Source of the DNA: Icerya purchasi
Taxonomy: Eukaryota > Arthropoda > Insecta > Hemiptera > Monophlebidae
Reading direction: 5' to 3'
Assembly: GCA_039619475.1 (NCBI GenBank)
Contig: CM077116.1
Coordinates: forward strand, 24,005,191 to 24,069,190
Length of the DNA: 64,000 bases
The notes beneath the pieces were generated by a model, which ran no database searches, had not been told where the DNA came from, and saw only the letters and a list, made by a program, of their open reading frames with translations. How positions within the stretch are numbered: position 1 is the first letter of the stretch; every line of letters begins with the position of its first letter. Shown one piece after another: positions 37,389-50,200 of this stretch. Position numbers and translations under genes: made by a program.

Positions 37389-38130
37389 GTGCAGTCAACG
37401 AAGATTCATACAACCTCGAAATCGCTTGGTATCAATGAAAGGTTTGTGTTTCGTACAATTGCAAGATGGAAAGAAACTAACACGCTCGATGATCGGGTCA
37501 GATCAAGCCGTCCGTGTCTTGTACGAACGAAACAAGCCATGGACGCTGTTCGTACAAGGATAATGCGCAATACTGTGTGGAAGCAAATAATCCTACCTCG
37601 GGATATGAATCCGGCGCTCTTCACACTGCATCGCGCATTCTGAACGAAGATTTAGGTCTTTGCGCGTATAAACGATACGTTCGGAACCTGTTGACGGCGA
37701 AATTAAAAGATATTAGGCGCGTTCGAGCTCGGAATTTGTTGCGTTTGTACGGCAGCGGCACTTATCGCGATATCCTGTTCATAGATGAAAAAATATTTAC
37801 TATGCAAGAAGCGTTTAATAAATAAAATGACACCGTATAGATGCTAAGTCGTCTATCGAAGCACCGGATAAAAAAGTACCTTGCGTTCAACGCGGGTATC
37901 ATCTGGCTCGAGTCATGGTATGAGGTTGGCTCTCAGTTGAAAGAAAAGTTTCACAGACGTTCACTTTTGCGAGGCGACGCACTCGAGAAATTTATCAGGA
38001 AAACTGTAAAGAATTTTCCATTGGACACGATTATTCGTAATTCCTTAGACGAATGGCCACAACGTCTTCGTAAATGTGCCGCTGCTGAAGAGGCGGACAT
38101 TTCGAATAATTTGTATACAGTTTTGTAGCT
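37389..38130 (+). pseudogene. Broken mariner/Tc1-like transposase with catalytic core deleted
   Basis: The transposase is spread over three frames. The first part (about 37389-37570) has a helix-turn-helix region and RSSRPCLVRT, a GRPR-like linker. A frameshift leads to RILNEDLGLCAYKR and KLKDIRRVRARNLL, then ILFIDEKIFT near 37770, which carries the first catalytic Asp. A TAA follows NKQ, and after another shift SLLRGDALEKF, KTVKNFPLD and SLDEWPQRLRKC form the C-terminal end. The segment that should hold the second and third acidic catalytic residues (QDxAPxH and SPDLNPxDYxLW blocks in relatives) is absent, so at least one internal deletion occurred in addition to the frameshifts. It cannot be active; its inverted repeats might still be recognised by a relative's enzyme (inference). 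Confidence 0.88.
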
Positions 38131-38206
38131 TTTTTCATCTACTTTTCGGAAATATCATTTTTATTGGGTCTCCGTTACTCTGTCATGTCGTAATTCGCGT
38201 TTAAAG

Positions 38207-38239
38207 TACTGACAGAACTTCTGGACGTACTATGTATAT
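38207..38239 (-). repeat. Right terminal inverted repeat of mariner-like element
   Basis: The sequence TACTGACAGAACTTCTGGAC followed by GTACTATGTATAT is the inverse of the left end at 37159-37191. Confidence 0.92.
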
Positions 38240-40180
38240 GGAAACAGAAATTATAAATATACGTACGGTATTTAAGCAAAAAGACATAACGGAAACCGTA
38301 TTTTAGATTACAATAATGTCGGATTTGCAAATTTTACTTATTTTTAAAGATTTTTTTTTTTTTTTAATATAATCTGTACTAAAATATTTAAGGCCCAGGA
38401 ATATTGTTTCTAACACGTGTAAAATATAAAAAAATTAGAGTGAACTTTGATATTGTAGCAAGGGTAACAAATTTTTGTTGTAAAACATTATACAGTATAT
38501 TGTTTTAAATAATGGCCAGCCTTGTTTTATGAAACTGTACGTCACATATTTAATAAAATAGTAGATTTTTTTGAGATTTGTTTATAAAGAAATTTTACCG
38601 AACAAAACATCGTGTGTATCGTAATGTAATGGATTTAAATATTTTCCTTTATTCCGAAAAACTCCCGGTTAAAACTGCAAATTTCATTTCTATCTTTATG
38701 CTAAATGTACAAAATTTTTTTCGTAAACAATATTCCGTCGATTGCTTTATAAGACTTCACCGGAATGCCGGATAACGATCTTTATAACAAAAAAAAAAAA
38801 AAAAAAAAAAACTTATTCGATACGCATTTGGCGCAGTTACACAAATTAACCACATCTTTTACCGATATAAAACCATACGACGCACGAAAACCATCCGATA
38901 CTCGTGAAATACGTTTTTATCACGTTTAAAGTGAATATATAACTGCCTCGTCGTAAACACGGATGATATTAAAAACTGCCAACTGATGGCGCTGTAATCG
39001 CATTGCAGTCGCTATTGTACGGTAATTCGCTGTAAACGTTATCCAAAAGGCACTTTAGGAGGATTAGTGTTTTTCGCCACCCGCATCAACACATCCGTAT
39101 AAAAACTCGATGGTGGTGCGTCCTAGATCCCCTGCTACAGTCAAAACTAGGTCACGTCCATTATGATTGCAATATCGAATGACTTTTGGACCGTACATAA
39201 ACGGTTCGCGTCTCATAATTCGGAAAGTAGAGTAATTATGTTTTAACGGATTTTTCTTTGCAGAAAAACTTTTTCCCTAACGCGTATAAGCATTACTAGT
39301 CGACCGTGTATCGCGCTGATGTATTGGATTCAAGTGTAATACAACTATAAACAGCCGCCTCAATTCAGCTTTTGTAGTTATATCACCGTACACAATTAGT
39401 CTCACCTGTTTGATGACATTAAATTTACTTGTTTCTGTTGTCCTCTTGCTTTCTTTCTTTCACAGCTGATCGGGAAAAAATATTCAAATTAAAAAGACCG
39501 GCAAGATACAAAAGCAATACTGCCATGGATGGTCACAGCTTGTTCATGCTGGGGATGATTCATATTGAACAAGCGCACGACGTAGAGCTAACTTTTTTAG
39601 ACTAATGGGGGTCATCTTTATGCTGTTAACGTGGGCTGCGTACTATTTTTTTTTCCTATATCTAAAATTTAATAAACCATTACATATTAAAAAATTACAA
39701 TTACACTTTTTGAAAGCACTTGTAAACATAATAAATTCGATTTCTGCGTTGACGTTGAGTTTTCTCGTTGTTACAATCGTAGTGGTGCGTGCGTGCGTGC
39801 GTGGGTTGGGGGGATATTTTATTTAACAATTTTTTAGAAGTAATTTGAGAGCAGTACGCGAACATGTAGTAAAAACGAATAATCAACGATGAATACGAAC
39901 TGTCGCGTTAGTTGATCGGGAAATTTTATTAATTCGACGCACGCGCGTTATTATTTGTGAATATATGATATATAAAATGTCGATTAAAATTTATTTAAAC
40001 TCCTTGTAAATTACGAGCTATCGCTTATGTGTATTTATTCATGTGCAGCCACTAGATTTTATACCAGTATGTAACACGTACAATCGTTAACTGCAATCAG
40101 TAATCGTTGAATTTCGCTTGAATACGTGTGTATGATTTTTCGGTTTTTTATTTTAAAGACTAAAAAGCCCCCCCCCCCCC

Positions 40181-40216
40181 TCCTCCCCCGATATTTCATC
40201 CTCCCCCGATATTTCA
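40181..40216. repeat. 18-bp tandem duplication next to a poly(C) run
   Basis: TCCTCCCCCGATATTTCA occurs twice head to tail, directly after a run of about 13 C. Confidence 0.9.
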
Positions 40217-42428
40217 TCCTTCTTTTCCGCTGTTTATAGTTTTCCAGTTTTTCACGTAGCTCCCGATAAGATAAATTTTTGATACTTAAAATCAATCAAT
40301 ACCGTGATTAAGAAAACCGCACGAAAGTACTGTTTCATATAAATACATCACATTGCTCCCATTGAGACGTCGTATCAGTAGTTTATGTATAACTTTAATA
40401 CAGTTACATTAATGACGCGTTTTTATTTTTTTCTCTATTTAATTTTTTAATATAAGCTTCATTTATTTATATTATTTTAATTTAGTTTAGATTTGTTTTT
40501 TTGGTATTGCGTATTTATTTGTTTTCGTTAATGAGCGCTACTTCGGTAAACGATTAAATTAAAAAATTCTCCTTACATAATTTTGTTTTGATCGTAATGA
40601 GAGAAGAACCGTACAAGGCGAACTTATGTTGAAATATTCTTCCAGTTTCTGGTTTCAACGTCTCAGATCATCTGCTCGTTGATGTCTAATAATTTTTCCG
40701 TTGACTATAGTGGACCCTCCGTTTATTCTGCAGTTGTTTACAGAAACATCATGCCGTCGTACTCTTTGTTTCAGTTTAAATTTTTGAAATTTCGTTTTTT
40801 CTTCAGTTTATTTTTCGTGTTATCGTTGTTATTGTTATTTGCCGAATTCTCTCGATTTATTGAAGTTTCTATGGGGAAAATTGCAAATGATAGATTTCAT
40901 TTTTAAAAGTTTTTGCTCTCACCTCCACCCCTTCCAAGTTACTTTTACAGTATGAATAATAAGTGTTTACAAAACATGCCCGATAAAGGTGTGTTTGATG
41001 AAGCGATAGGAATGTCAGGATTAAAGCGACTTGGGGAAAAAAATATAATACGCTCTATATTATGCATTGAAAATTGAGATTTTTTACCATTTTCTTCTTT
41101 CCTTTTTTTTTTATCATTCCGTGTAATCGTGTTTTGTCGGCGTGCAATATTTTTATAAGTTATTTTTTTCATTATCTGCTCTGTAATTTGAGTGTGAATT
41201 TCGTTTTCGTTTTCTATCGCTTTGGTGTGAAATGCCGTTTCAAAGACTGCCGATAAAATCGTAAACAATGAGATCTCATGAATGAACGAGGTGGGGTTAG
41301 GCAGTACGTTAAACAAATATGGTCGTGACGTGCAATAAAATGTTAGTTATTGAATAAGTTACACCTGTGATTGCGGATAAGTAATCAGATAGTTCTGGTT
41401 TTTTCTTTTTGTTTCGATAATTCATCGTTTTAATATTTGACATTGGGTTTTCCAAACACGCTCTAGCTAGGTCCTACTATAATATGTAGCTTTGAATCGG
41501 GATTTTGTATTTTCCATTCTCCATTGCGGCGCATATGTAATAATACAGAAATGGCGCTACGGTAGAAATTCGTGAGGAATGGAATTATCCTCCCCCTCCC
41601 CTCTATAACTAATAAAAGCGACAGATTTAGTCGTTAGTTCGGCGCACGAAACGTTCCAACTGCACTATGCGTGCGTACGTTTTGTGATTGTTCTTGATGG
41701 ATGTAGGAATATAATTAGTTGTTCTTGGAGTTGTTTTATTGTTCTGATCAAAACTAAGTATGGGAAGAAGTCCTTTATAGAGTACTAATTAATCTACGGT
41801 GTAATTCGCTATTGATAATTTCGTAAAATTCGCGTTAATGATTTTCTTCGACGCCTCTATGTGAAATCGAGTTGTTTCGCGTGCTAATTATTATTAGACG
41901 CTTTAAGTTCCAGATGACATCCGCCCGAAGGGGAAAAGTAAAATGTTGACTTCGAGCTATAGATTTTATTTTACAGATTAGAGAGATGAGGGTTCTTAAA
42001 TTAGCATGAAAATGTTCAGAACATCGCGGGTAAGTAGGTTCAGAAAACAGTCGTGTTTAATGGACCACGTGGTTTTAACTGAAGCGGTTCGAACAATCGT
42101 AATGAAAAGCATGACATGGAATTTAACAGTTTTATAAGGAATGGAATTCTCTGCATATAAGAAATACTTGCGCGGAAGACGGATGCCTCATCTGAAGGTG
42201 ACTAAAGCATCTACAACATTTGTCGAAATTAAAGATGAAGTAGACCGTGTTAAACGCGTGAGACTACTGAGGATGATTTTAATAATAGTTACTTCTCTTG
42301 GTTGTAAACATTTTATAGATTTTCCACTGTAGTTTTTGAAAAATTTTTATTTTTATTATTATACGATTCTTTTTTTTCTCTAATGTTATATGTGTAACGC
42401 ATTGTTTAAGATTCATCTATATATATGT

Positions 42429-42452
42429 TTGTGTGTGTGTGTGTGTGTGTGT
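42429..42452. repeat. (GT)n microsatellite
   Basis: About twelve GT units. Confidence 0.9.
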
Positions 42453-43173
42453 AGCGTCTGTTTATGAGACTCGCTTACGATTGCTCTACTGTTTATTGGA
42501 ATCTCCAATACATTTCCAATACTGTTGCGAAGGATTCGAGGCAGAGTCGAAGGCAGGTTCCGTTGACATATTTTTACCATGTTCTGTTTCTCCAAAGAAA
42601 ATTCTCAATATTTGCTCAGTACAATATGTATACATATATGACACTTTTTGTCTATAACAGACTCGTATTTTTAGAACATCTAACGTATATACGTATGTTT
42701 ACGGTTTGTACGAGAACAGAATGGATAAGTTCGATGGTGTTCGAAATGAAGAAAAATAATAAACTATTAAAAACAAGGGAAAACAGTATATATGTTAAGT
42801 TCTTTTTTGGTTTACAATTTAAAAAAAACAAAAAAAAACAAGAAAAAACAAACAAAGAAAATGCGCCTTAATTATCAATATAATACGTATAACGTGTTGT
42901 GGTACACTGTAAATTATTATTACTGGGCGATGTTCGTTTTTTGTTTTTATTTTGAAAATGTAGCAGTAGTAGTAGTACTGTAAGTATTAAAGCTCGCATA
43001 AATATCAGTGTGTAGCCATGTAGATTCAGTCTGATTAGTAGTATTTTATGTGTAAACAACTTTGACGCAATTTCAATTGTTGTGAAAAATTTTTCAGTTT
43101 TAACCTCCTGACCACCCGTAGAGTAATCTGTTGTTGTTCTAACAAAAGGCATATATAATAACGCAAACGTATT

Positions 43174-43398
43174 ATGGACGACGAAGTGGCAGATCCTTTT
43201 CTCCAGATGGAATTGTCATCCTCCGAGAAACGCATCGCTGAATGTATTAAATCTATCACAATATCTTCTCCTCTTGACGATCATGATGAAGCAGATGATG
43301 GTGCTGCTGATCTGAATTCGCCCACCTCGTACATGCCAGCACCAACGTCAAACAATCTGCTACGGCATGTTACTAATAAGGAAGAAATAAATTCATGG
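43174..43398 (+). CDS. Candidate first coding exon of an unrecognised protein
   Basis: An ATG-initiated frame of 75 codons runs to TGG and is followed by GTAAGC, a good splice donor, leaving phase 0. The peptide starts MDDEVADPFLQMELSSSEKR, then is acidic and Ser/Pro-rich (LDDHDEADDG, NSPTSYMPAPTSNN) and ends NKEEINSW. Composition changes after the donor: the frame continues only 26 more codons to a stop. An upstream in-frame TAA lies 12 bases before the ATG with no AG between, so the ATG would be the true start. AAATTTTTCAG at about 43087-43097 could be the acceptor of a 5' untranslated portion. I do not recognise the family. It could be the first exon of another gene, a nested gene, an alternative N-terminus of mnb (phase fits), or a chance ORF. 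The coding look is better than that of other ORFs of this length here, but no conserved motif confirms it. Confidence 0.35.
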
Positions 43399-43699
43399 GT
43401 AAGCATTGATAGTGTTGCGCCGACTTATACGTCTACTATAGTACCGCGCTCGTCTTGCCGTCAGTATTTAATTAATTAATAAACACGCACAATATGGGAA
43501 ATATAAAAAACAAACTCCAAAACCATAGATTAATTAAAAAAAAAACGACCCCGTGCGCGTGCAAGGTTTACAACTGGTTGCTGGAGCGTGCTTATTGAGC
43601 TGATGTGTAACAGATTGTGTTCGACGATGCCAGTCTCAGACACATTTAATGTTAAAATACACGATATTGAATAAAACATTTTGTCGAGCAGAGGCGCAT

Positions 43700-43752
43700 A
43701 ATAATATTAATAATAATAATAATAATAACAATAATATTCATAATAATAACAA
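43700..43752. repeat. (ATA)n-rich tract
   Basis: Interrupted trinucleotide array about 75 bp left of dispersed-repeat copy C. Confidence 0.85.
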
Positions 43753-43826
43753 AAATAGGAAGAAAAAAACAATACACAAAGACACTATGATGAATTGAAA
43801 TCTGTGAACGGATTCCGATATATTCG

Positions 43827-44206
43827 GGGTGGTCACTGATCGGGAACCGAGAAAAGCGGGGAATTTTGCAAACGCGGAAGAACTGGGAATAAGTCGGGAA
43901 TTTTGTTGTAAAACCGGGAAAAAATTTAAAATAGCCAAAAACGATATTTTTCATAAGAAAAAATCATTTGAAGCAAAAAATGAACGCACTTTTTAATGTA
44001 CTTCACACTCAAGAATAAATTACGAAGTTCTATTCTAGTCGTATAAAATATGCTGCGGCGGTAAAATATTACCAACGGTAACAAAAAAAAATCCATTCTT
44101 CTTTTTATACAGTTCTCGTAATCAGGAAATGGTTAAGATTTGGACCGTACAAACCCGGAATAAACCGAGAGTTTAAAAAATTTATATTTGAGACGCTACC
44201 ACGATG
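43827..44206 (+). mobile_element. GTGGCCAC-ended repeat family, copy C
   Basis: It starts GGGGTGGTCACTGATCGGGA and ends GAGACGCTACCACGATG. The ends have decayed from the GTGGCCAC core, but the interior (AGCCAAAAACGATATTTTTC, GCACTTTTTAATGTACTTC) matches copies A and B well. It lies about 430 bp downstream of the candidate exon at 43174. Confidence 0.9.
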
Positions 44207-47200
44207 TCGCAAAACTTCGTAAAAGGAAATGGACAGTATCGGCTTCGTAATTAAACTGATATTTTGGTTTTTGCTGGTAAATTTCTTCTTTAGTATCGCG
44301 TTTCATTAGCGCAAGATTCACACCGATGTAAGCCGTATGATGCTGTCAATTTTAATAAACATGGGGGGGGGGCTGCTCGTTAATTATTTGCGAATTTGCA
44401 AAGATAAGTTAACGTTTTTGTGATTTACACGGTTACATAACTAGGATAACGCAAATGATTTGTAAAGAGTGTTGATGGTCGAAGACTGAAAAAGCGCTCT
44501 GTTTCTTTGTCGATAAGTATGTGGGGCTATCGGCGAATTAACGAAATGAAAATGTATAGAGAAAACTTTTCAAATTTGTAAGAATCATAGATTCTTCTTA
44601 CAGTATCGTTAAGTTGTAGAACTGTTTTTTTTTATAATGCTTCCTTTTTGTCTAAATACATCAAATAAATTGCCACTGTTCATCTATTAGTGGATTACTA
44701 GCGGGGCGTTCTATGTCACTTCAAAATCGCGCAAATCCTTCCTTCCTATTCATATAACTTTCTCTCCTTATTTCATTGATTTTTTTCTTTCCGCTAACCT
44801 AATATATCCACCTCTAAACGTAGCCAAATTGATTAAAATCTTCACCTGTGTTCTTCTTGCGCCGGGTCTTACGGTAAATTTTTCGCGCCTAAACTAATAT
44901 CTTGAACCTATATTATATATGTATTTTCAGTTTCGCATAAACTAGATCAAAACGGGAAATTCCGGTTAGAGACTTTGAGTACGCTTACGAATTCGAATCC
45001 GCTATTCGTTCATTCTCATTCGAAAGGAGGTGCGCTTTGGCCGATTGTGTAATATCACTTCTTCTTTTTGAATCGTCTTGTAACAACTTCTGCCTTTTTC
45101 GTTGTTAGAGAATTCGGATCGTCTAAGAATATTAGCCGTGCTGGTCTGTGCCGTATACTATTTCTAGAGTTCTCGATTCATTGTAGTTTTGCCCCCGTAC
45201 ACGTATCAATTAAGATCTCTCCTTCAAATACAGACAGTTACATGATAATAGCGCCTATCTTTTCTTATATGTGTTGTCTTTTTTGCTAACGCTGCAAATG
45301 AGAATATTAGCCTGACGAAACTTTATTAGCGCGTGTCTTATTTAATATTTATCCTTAAATTACTTTTACTATTTATTCGTTAGTTTCGTTAATCTTAAAA
45401 TTTATTTATATATTTTTATTACCTTCCACTAAATCGTATTCGTTTATTCCGTTTTCAGGTGCCGTTTTATTTCCGCACCGACGAGTTATTCTGTTAAAAA
45501 AAAGATTTTAATCGGGAGTCGCCTTCATTGTTATTTTTATTTAGTTCTATGAATTTTACCTATATAAACGTGTAGTGCTCGCGACAGAGGAGGCTACGCG
45601 TTAAAAATTGACTGGAATTGTTTTCAGTTGCCATGCGCGAAATTGTGCCGAAGTTAAATATCTGTACTGCGACGGCGTGCTCTCCGTTGACTTCCGCGTA
45701 ACTATATTAAACGAATATTCCTTTTTAATATCTATTTATTACTGCTGAATGAATAATCGACTTCGACATGCTTTCCGATCGTTCTAGTCATCTTACTCAT
45801 AATTTATTTCAACTCTTCCGCGACACTTAAAATGGTTTCAAACAGAAAAGGCCGAATTTAAACATCAACAAACTAATTAACAAAAAAATCGATAACCATA
45901 GTTCTTATTCCGTTGATTTTTTTTTTTTTTTTTTTTGAATAACCTTTTTTTTTTTACGATTATTGCAAACAATTTCACGAACATTGATTATTTTAAAATT
46001 TCCCTGTTGCTTTTTTTTTTTTTTTTTGTTTTTTTTTTATTAACATCAGTTTACTTCATTACAAATCATTTCACGGAATACCCCCTCCCCCGTTTCATTT
46101 TGCTCCAACCATACTAAATATCGCGAATGAATATATTCGAACTACGTAATGTTGCTGAAAAATAATACACGAAACGTAAACATTTTGAGCAAGATTCCGA
46201 AACTTCGCTTTCGTCGACCAGCAAAAGCGCGAAAGGGTTTTTTTTTATTTATTTAAAGTAGACGGTCGTAAAATAAATGAAAAGAAAGAAAAAAAAGGCG
46301 AAAGTATTTTTTACTTGGAAAGCAAAAAGAATTTACGCGATGAATAAAACTGATCACAACGACGCTCATTTGCTGATGATACATGCGATTTTTAAAAACC
46401 ATAAAACGCGACGTGTATGATTTCAGAGACGGATGTTTTTTTTTTCATATCAGATTTGAAATTGAGTATAAATTTGAGGTCTATAGAGTACAGTAGTTTC
46501 CCCGATATTTACGGGGGTGTAGCTTGTTGTTATAACTGCGAATTCTCGCAGTCTTGATTCAGCCCTGTCCGCCGTCTCAACCACGGGGACTTTCCACATC
46601 ACCGTCGTTCTTTCATTTCCGACACACCATCTGTCTTCATTTTAATCATAAAACTTTCTTCTTTCCTCTCTTTTTCGTTTTTCTCGTATTTCCTCTCCAC
46701 TTTGTTCTTTTCAGCCAGATGATTGCAGTTTAATTTGCAACGTCGATCATCTTTTTTTTTCATTGTTCCGCTCTTTCCGCCGAGCGCTCATGCTTTTAAG
46801 CTCTTAGGCCTTTCTTTTCCGCTACTTCCCTATTATAATGCTTCCTTTATTCTTTCGCTTTCCGTATATAGTCCTTACGATTGTCTTTCTTTTCTCAGTT
46901 TGTAATTAAAATTTAGGTTCCTTCCCCACTGATGATTTCTCCAACTGTAGCACTGGGTCACAATTTACCCGGCATGTTCAAAAAAAAAATTATAGTAAAA
47001 TAAATGTCCTTCTTGTGCATATAAAAAAAAAAAAAAATCGCTGTCTTTGTCTTTTAAATCGGCTTATTTATACTCCGACCGATTTTTTTTTTTCTTTTTC
47101 TTACCGTATGAATACTGAATCGAAGTGACATTTATCGGAATCAAAAAAATACCCTCTTCCCTTGGTTCAAATCATTAACGACTGCGTTACATTTAAGTTA

Positions 47201-50200
47201 CTGGGAGAGTATGCTTATTTATCGGTGCAATGATTTTTTACTGTTCCTTCGGAACACCTGGAACAAAATTATTTTATTTGCTTTGATAGACTGATGAAAG
47301 GTTTGAAGATTGATATTTTTTTTTATACATAATTGTAGATAAGAAAAATAAATATAATTTTTAACCGAGGAAAATGTGAAATAAAACGTTTTAAAACAAA
47401 TGATTAATCTATCGACTCCTACCTCGATCATTCCTGTGATTTTATTATTCCCCATAGCAGTTATCCGCGTTCTTTGTTCCCTTCATTCCATTCAAATTGA
47501 TTTGCTGTGGGTTCTCAACTACTCGAGCATCTTTCTGATGATGAAGTGTCGGATTCTTTGGTACTCGGGTTTCTGCTTCTTCCCATCAACTATTTTCTTG
47601 AGAAAAGTCCCATCCTCTAATCTCTTTCCGCCGCGTAAAAGTTTTCATCTTAGGTTTCGGATATGTGTGCTTTCTCTTTTTCTAACTATCGTTCTTTTTA
47701 TCTGTCTGTTCAGCCTAGTCTTCCTGCCAATCCGTGGCTCTTTCTGTTTCCTTCACTTCGTCGTTCTGTTGTTGTCTCCAGTATTCGTCTATGTTCTTAA
47801 ACCAGTTCTCTATTATCTTTCTCATGTTTTCGTTTTTCGTTGATTTCCTCTTCCGATTGTTCAAACAAAGAGGATGTTTTCGATGTTGATCACGCGTTTA
47901 TTAAATTTTTTTGTTGAGCGTTCTGCTTTGTATTCCAGTTTTCTGCGACCTTGGTTTTCCTATTCCGTATTTCGCCTCTTATATACATATATCCTGTCTC
48001 TTCCCGCTCCATGCATTGCTGCCACTATTTGCTCCTTCCTACTAACAATATTTGATATCGTATGAAGAGATATAATTGAATCCTTCTCTTTCTGATTGTT
48101 TCTGGGTAAAGGTCCCTAGTTAATGAGCCTAAAAAGAATAGCAAAACATCTTTTTTTTTTTTTTTTTTTTTTTCTTGACAAACTGTATTTACGAAATAGG
48201 AAAAATGAACAACACTTAATAGAAGTGAGAATAGCGAAAAAACAAAAGCGCATTAATATGTTCGTGATAAATTTTTAATCGTTTGTAACATCCACCGTTT
48301 GTAGTCTTATCAATTATACGGACATATTAACACGGCGTGAAATTTTTTATATGCTTCCAATAGCAAAACACCGCCATCTGACCAAACATTCCGTGGTTAC
48401 TGATTTCTATGTCATCCAGTGTTGAGATGTTAATTCTCGAAAACTAAAAAATCGATTCGCATCTAATATCGTATAACAGAAAAAGTTACGCCACAATACA
48501 GGGAGTGTCTCTCATATTATGTCGTCATCTGTGCGTCAAGTGCGTAACGTATGTAGTTGGTACAAAGCGGCGTTTGCTCTGACTGAACTGCGCTTGCATC
48601 CGTTGTTCGTGTAAATGTGAAAAAAGGGGGGGGGTGTACGTAACACATGTGAGCAAGTCCCCCGGTAAGAATGTAGTGAAAAAAATTTGCATCTCTTGGC
48701 TTCCGTTAAAATTCACAGAATATTTCTTTTTGTCTTCTATCAATAAACTAAATTTTTTCCTATAATAAAAAATGAAAAACTCGTTGAATTTTTCGACATT
48801 TTTTTTATCTTTTTAGTTCCGTTAAAATTGTTGAATTTCATTTTGGGTTCGGGAAAACGAAAAAAAAAAAAAAGTTTCCGTATTTATTTCCATTATGATC
48901 GGAATAACAAATATTCCCGTAAATACCCGATCTAAATTCCGATTTTTTCCAATTAATCATTTTCATATTAAACGCCTTTTCCGTTGTATAATTTATCGAA
49001 CAAATCTAAAAGCCGGAACACATTTTATGTAGCTAATTACCTGAATTATATATTTTCTAGTGGCTTTATTATGTTATTCTCTTTTGGAAATCGGGTATTA
49101 CGACAGATCCGTAACGTTCGTGATTTGTACGTTCGCAAACGAAAAAAGTAGCAACTGGTTTTAAAATAATGTTTAATTGACGCCGTAAATTTTTCATTGA
49201 CAAAAGAGTGGCCGTTTATTATTTTCCAAAGACGATTAATATGATATTATTTTAGATTTATTCCACGCGTATTTTTTAATTTGAAAAACTTTCTCGAGCT
49301 TTTTCAAATTCTGATTTAGAGTAGTTCCTATATGAATCCGGTTAAAAAGAAAACGATAATTTTTTTCGCTATCTCGGTCCTTATACAAAAATAGTAGATA
49401 CCTACAATTCGCGAATTTTAATAAACGTTGTACTTATTCGATAAAGTCACGGAGTGAAAGTTCTTTGAGCGACAAAAACCGGCAAAAAAATTATCGAATA
49501 GGAACATGCTTGATAACAGCGACGGGGCTGGCAACCGTTACATGCGCACGTGTATATAGTACTTCTCTCTCTGCATGCGCAGTTATCTCACGAAACGCGT
49601 CATTTAATGCGCCCGAATGAGCTGGAATACTTGAAGAAGCGGGTAGCATTGTTTTCTCGACTACTGCTCCGAGTCACATTTGTCCCTTTGTCGGAGCAGT
49701 GACCAAAAAGTAGCACTATGATTTTTGTGTGCAATACTAGTGTAGACCTCTACGTCAACGATGATTTGTAGACGGATGAAATGAATGTTTAACAAATAAC
49801 TCTCATCTTCTACGATTTCTTGACCGGTACATGATGCGACAAAGTTTGCATTAAGTTAAAAAAATTTTAGTCGTTTTGCAATTAATTTCGTACAAGCGAC
49901 CGATTTTTTTATTAAATTTCATATATAATATGCTTTAATAAATATTCCGTTTATCCGTGTAAGAACGACTAGAGCTCGGTTTCTTGGCCTGTTATAATAT
50001 AATCGCATCTCTAAAAACTATTAATAGACCTTCGCACTCCCTCTACCCCTCACGCTATTAATCGTTAGTATTTTAGAACTAAAAACCAAAAAAACGCATT
50101 CAAATTCTTAATGATTCGTAAAGGTTTTTTTTTTGTTTTTTTTTCAATTAGTAGAGGAACCCCCGATTATTCGGCTAAATTTTAGGAAAAATATCTTATT

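Larger units (their letters stand above)
37159..38239 (+). mobile_element. Internally deleted mariner/Tc1-like element with both terminal inverted repeats
   Basis: The element is bounded by inverted repeats of about 33 bp. The left reads ATACATAGTACGGCCATAAG then TTCTGTCAGTA; the right, reverse-complemented, reads ATACATAGTACGTCCAGAAG then TTCTGTCAGTA. Only two bases differ. TA dinucleotides flank both ends, as expected for TA-target insertion, but the palindromic edge makes the exact boundary uncertain by a few bases. At about 1.08 kb it is shorter than typical 1.3-kb mariners, in line with the deletion seen in its transposase. It is a different type from the relic at 23.2-24.1 kb. Confidence 0.92.
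38240..43086. other. Non-coding intronic stretch
   Basis: AT-rich sequence with the simple repeats listed. CCAACTGATGGCGCTG at 38979-38994 is a weaker CTCF-like match. No gene supported. Confidence 0.5.

Noticed and set aside
43145..43160. TATA-like ATATATAATA before the candidate exon
   Set aside because: It lies only about 15-25 bp before the ATG, which would place the transcript start at or after the start codon. AT-rich background explains it.
47400..47843. 147-codon hydrophobic plus-strand frame, the longest membrane-like ORF
   Set aside because: Leu/Phe/Ser bias follows from the pyrimidine-rich strand. There are no motifs, no splice context and no homology I recognise.
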